Origin: Promethearchaeota archaeon
GTDB taxonomy: Archaea; Asgardarchaeota; Lokiarchaeia; Sigynarchaeales; SOKP01
Reading direction: 5' to 3'
NCBI GenBank assembly: GCA_014729315.1
Contig: WJKD01000356.1
Location: forward strand, 1-5,482
Length of the DNA stretch: 5,482 nt
Shown here: one piece after another, positions 4,905 to 5,482 of the stretch
Layout: each line of letters begins with the position of its first letter
Position numbering within the stretch: position 1 is the first letter of the stretch
Made by a program: the position numbers and the translations under genes
Notes under the pieces: generated by a model
What the model was told of the DNA's origin: nothing
What the model saw: only the letters and a program-made list of their open reading frames with translations
The model's database searches: none

Positions 4905-5354
4905 ATGAATGAAATAAGAGAGAGACTTGTAGCGATTTTGGATGACATCAAAACTGAGATCACGATAAATCGAGCGAGCCTAATTACTGAGGATGGCTTA
5001 GTCATAGCGACCAATAGCGACATTGAAGATATGAACGACGAGATTAACGTCAATTTCGCTGCCATCTCTGCGAGTATCCTTTCTATGGCAGAGAGAGGTA
5101 TCGAGATTATCAACGACAACAAGATTCTTGAGCAGATAAAAATTGATGCAGGGTTTGATCAAAATAGCGACGCCGATTTTACTATACTGATTACCAGAGT
5201 CTATTCGAATGTTCTCTTGCTCTTAATATTTCCGAAGTCGGAAAACATCGGTCTTATTCAATATGAAACGACAAAAAATGTCAAGAAAATAAGAACAATG
5301 ATTAAGCAAGACACGTCGAGGGAGCTATTCAATAGTTTAGGATCTCTGACATAA
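4905..5354 (+). CDS. Roadblock/LC7 domain protein with C-terminal extension
   Basis: This second Roadblock/LC7 protein (149 residues) is only distantly similar to the one upstream. It has a first helix (1-19), a strand pair in RASLITEDGLVIATNSD (23-39) with the ITEDGLVI turn typical of MglB-like and Roadblock proteins, a long helix from the acidic DMNDEIN into NFAAISASILSMAERGIEII (42-69), strands at 73-82, 92-98 and 102-109 (VLLLLIFP), and a final helix starting at NIGLIQYETTKNVKKI (114-129). A tail of about 15 residues extends past the domain. The family role is as a GTPase-regulating or scaffold dimer. Because the two paralogues are neighbours, they could form a heterodimer, but that is inference. 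The protein is soluble. Start ATG 4905 is supported by the promoter spacing and GTGAG upstream. A possible small ORF follows with its own ribosome binding site. Confidence 0.88.
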   Translation: MNEIRERLVAILDDIKTEITINRASLITEDGLVIATNSDIEDMNDEINVNFAAISASILSMAERGIEIINDNKILEQIKIDAGFDQNSDADFTILITRVYSNVLLLLIFPKSENIGLIQYETTKNVKKIRTMIKQDTSRELFNSLGSLT

Positions 5355-5370
5355 GGAAAAAATTAAATAA

Positions 5371-5376
5371 AAGGAG
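5371..5376 (+). promoter_or_regulatory. Shine-Dalgarno AAGGAG downstream of the second Roadblock gene
   Basis: AAGGAG lies five bases before a TTG at 5382, ideal spacing for translation initiation. No ATG is placed to use it, so it implicates the TTG as a start codon. Confidence 0.45.
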
Positions 5377-5381
5377 TTTAA

Positions 5382-5447
5382 TTGAAATTAAATCCAAACG
5401 AAGTTTTGGATATAAAGAAACAGAAAAATAGAATAACAAAAATTTAA
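5382..5447 (+). CDS. Possible 21-residue ORF starting with TTG, unknown function
   Basis: The ORF encodes a polar, lysine- and asparagine-rich peptide (beginning MKLNPNEVLDIKKQ) and stops at TAA 5445-5447. The only strong argument for translation is the AAGGAG at 5371-5376. It could be a microprotein co-transcribed with the Roadblock gene 27 bases upstream, or the surviving 5' end of a frameshifted gene. I recognise no family, and short lysine-rich ORFs arise easily in A-rich DNA. Confidence 0.25.
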   Translation: MKLNPNEVLDIKKQKNRITKI

Positions 5448-5482
5448 ACGAAATGAACGAGGTTTTCTTATAAATTGATTAA

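Noticed and set aside
4871..5122. 83-codon minus-strand ORF across the second Roadblock gene
   Set aside because: It is antisense to a clear Roadblock domain; the hydrophobic product is a composition artefact.

Overview
This AT-rich window most likely comes from an archaeon, and its gene content fits an Asgard (Lokiarchaeia-like) genome. The supporting signs are two separate Roadblock/LC7 proteins, a HEAT-plus-leucine-rich-repeat gene, a multi-pass membrane protein ending in a cytosolic RING/PHD-like zinc domain, archaeal BRE/TATA-like promoter elements, and T-tract terminators. The lineage is inferred from protein architecture. No rRNA or tRNA gene is visible to confirm it.

Layout. On the minus strand, 1-1371 holds gcvT (complete) followed by gcvH (cut by the window edge after the lipoyl-lysine motif). 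These encode the T and H proteins of the glycine cleavage system and are probably one transcript. A 310-base AT-rich divergent spacer (1372-1681) carries an 8+8 bp dyad, a 30-bp-spaced direct repeat and the promoter and ribosome binding site of the next gene. At 1682-2890 (+) is a protein with about nine membrane helices and a C4HC3 zinc finger. It converges on, and overlaps by 26 bp, a small minus-strand gene (2865-3233) for a secreted or anchored beta-rich protein that looks truncated at its C-terminus. At 3317-4099 (+) is one continuous reading frame for a HEAT-repeat plus LRR protein, broken by a single in-frame TAG at 3665-3667. A 311-base AT-rich spacer (4100-4410) contains T-tracts, a tight hairpin and tandem AT palindromes. 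It leads into two Roadblock/LC7 genes (4411-4776 and 4905-5354), each with its own promoter-like sequence. The window ends with a possible 21-codon ORF behind a good ribosome binding site.

How the genes relate. GcvT and GcvH work together: GcvH carries the aminomethyl group on its lipoyl arm, and GcvT releases ammonia and passes the one-carbon unit to a folate or pterin. The rest resembles Asgard 'eukaryotic-signature' gene neighbourhoods: Roadblock modules that usually partner small Ras-like GTPases, repeat-scaffold proteins, and a RING-like zinc finger on a membrane anchor. No GTPase or ubiquitin-pathway gene lies in the window, so those partnerships are inferred.

The most notable observation is the amber-interrupted HEAT-LRR gene. 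After the TAG, 143 sense codons continue in the same frame and encode the expected remainder of the protein. This means either a recent nonsense mutation (the simplest reading, given that the neighbouring secreted-protein gene also looks decayed) or amber decoding.
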